This document shows positions 5,468 to 6,023 of a DNA stretch of 6,023 nucleotides, piece by piece. The notes under the pieces were generated by a model. It was not told where the DNA came from, ran no database searches, and was given only the letters and a program-made list of their open reading frames with translations. The position numbers and the translations under genes are program-made. Source of the DNA: Scatomorpha gallistercoris (GTDB lineage Bacteria > Bacillota > Clostridia > Oscillospirales > Oscillospiraceae); NCBI GenBank assembly GCA_018713005.1, contig DVFX01000021.1, positions 1 to 6,023 on the forward strand. Direction: 5' to 3'. Each line of letters starts with the position of its first letter. Position 1 is the stretch's first letter.

Positions 5468-6023
5468 TCAATTGTCCGCACCCATGTCAAACAGGCGCGT
5501 GACGTCGTCGGGTGTTATGGTCTCACGGGGAGAGCCCTCGTCCATGACGGAGTCCACGTCTATCTTGGGCTCCGGTATGTCCGGCTGGCTCTTTTCGACG
5601 CTGCGCTCTATGCTGCGCACGGTGTCGTCCACGCTGACGGCGTCGGAGGCCTTTTTGGAGGGCAGCTCGCCGCTCTCGAGTCTCTTAAAGACCTCGAGGG
5701 TGTAGGCACAGACCTCGCGCGCATCGGAATAAAAGCGCTCGAGCGCGCTGCGCGCGGCGTCAAGGCGCTTCTCCTCGGTCTCGCGCTGCTCACGGAGCGT
5801 ACCGAGCACTTCGTCTGCCTTCGCCTGGGCGTCGCCGAGCAGCTTGTCGGCGCGCTCGCGGGCCTCGGACTCTATCTGGTTAGACAGCTTCTGGGCGCTG
5901 AGCAGGGTCATGCGCATGGCGTCCTCGCTGGCGCGGTACTCCTCTATCTTGTCGACGAGCACCTTCAGCTTGGCCTTCAGGGTAGAGTTCTCGCGCTGCG
6001 CGTTCTCGAGCGCCACGGCGGCC
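5468..6023 (-). CDS. divIVA: DivIVA-family cell division/polarity scaffold (5' end missing)
   Basis: DivIVA proteins are cytoplasmic coiled-coil scaffolds that bind curved membrane at septa and poles and recruit division, Min or sporulation partners. The frame is open to the window edge, so the N-terminal membrane-binding segment (usually about 50 residues) lies outside. An apparent GTG start at 6016 is internal, because codons upstream stay open and the text there already reads as coiled coil. The visible 180-odd residues begin with a heptad-like stretch containing LKAKLKVLVDKIEEYRASED and then LLSAQKLSNQIESEA, both typical of the family core. A second charged helix rich in K, E, R and A follows. 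The last 60 residues are an acidic, probably disordered tail ending in TITPDDVTRLFDMGADN. The stop is TGA at 5468-5470. ileS starts 82 bases downstream, the usual Bacillota order. The family call is strong; which partners it recruits cannot be told. Confidence 0.92.
   Translation of the reverse strand, partial: AAVALENAQRENSTLKAKLKVLVDKIEEYRASEDAMRMTLLSAQKLSNQIESEARERADKLLGDAQAKADEVLGTLREQRETEEKRLDAARSALERFYSDAREVCAYTLEVFKRLESGELPSKKASDAVSVDDTVRSIERSVEKSQPDIPEPKIDVDSVMDEGSPRETITPDDVTRLFDMGADN

Noticed and set aside
5468..6016. DivIVA as a complete protein starting at the GTG at 6014-6016
   Set aside because: The frame continues open to the window edge and the sequence already lies in the coiled coil, so the membrane-binding N-terminus must be outside.

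Overview
The window is a GC-rich segment in which every convincing gene lies on the minus strand. Read in the direction of transcription, from high to low coordinates, the order is divIVA (5' end cut by the window edge), ileS, lspA, a RluD-type pseudouridine synthase gene, and a small gene for an unrecognised membrane protein. The order divIVA-ileS-lspA-rluD/ylyB is the conserved Bacillota cell-division/housekeeping cluster. The small DksA/TraR-like gene (ylyA), which sits between ileS and lspA in Bacillus, is absent, and pyrR does not follow. Together with high GC and protein signatures such as the IleRS WDNHGMPIE and MHKSLGN segments, this suggests a high-GC Clostridia member, perhaps Oscillospiraceae-like. 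No rRNA or other taxonomic marker is present, so that placement is an inference.

Layout. 5468-6023: C-terminal part of DivIVA, a polar/septal coiled-coil scaffold. 5386-5467: an 82-base gap with two hairpins and the ileS ribosome binding site, too short for a T-box. 2560-5385: complete IleRS of 941 residues. 2503-2559: a 57-base gap dominated by a perfect 24-nt palindrome just before the lspA Shine-Dalgarno. 1543-2502: LspA, the prolipoprotein signal peptidase, with an unusual C-terminal tail of about 165 residues. 632-1546: RluD-type enzyme, sharing an ATGA stop/start with lspA. 213-566: small protein whose first 32 residues look like the start of an ABC ATPase and whose remainder is three hydrophobic helices. 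1-212: non-coding as far as can be seen, with a strong hairpin and a possible leftward promoter and ribosome binding site for a gene starting beyond the left edge.

The genes combine translation (IleRS, rRNA pseudouridylation), envelope lipoprotein maturation (LspA) and growth/division polarity (DivIVA). The most unusual features are the long disordered tail on LspA, the acidic motif T-x-[DE]-[DE]-[IV]-x3-F found near the C-termini of both LspA and DivIVA, and the ABC-like/transmembrane mini-protein. No mobile element, CRISPR array, tRNA or rRNA was seen. The long open frames on the plus strand opposite ileS, lspA and rluD look like by-products of high-GC codon use.
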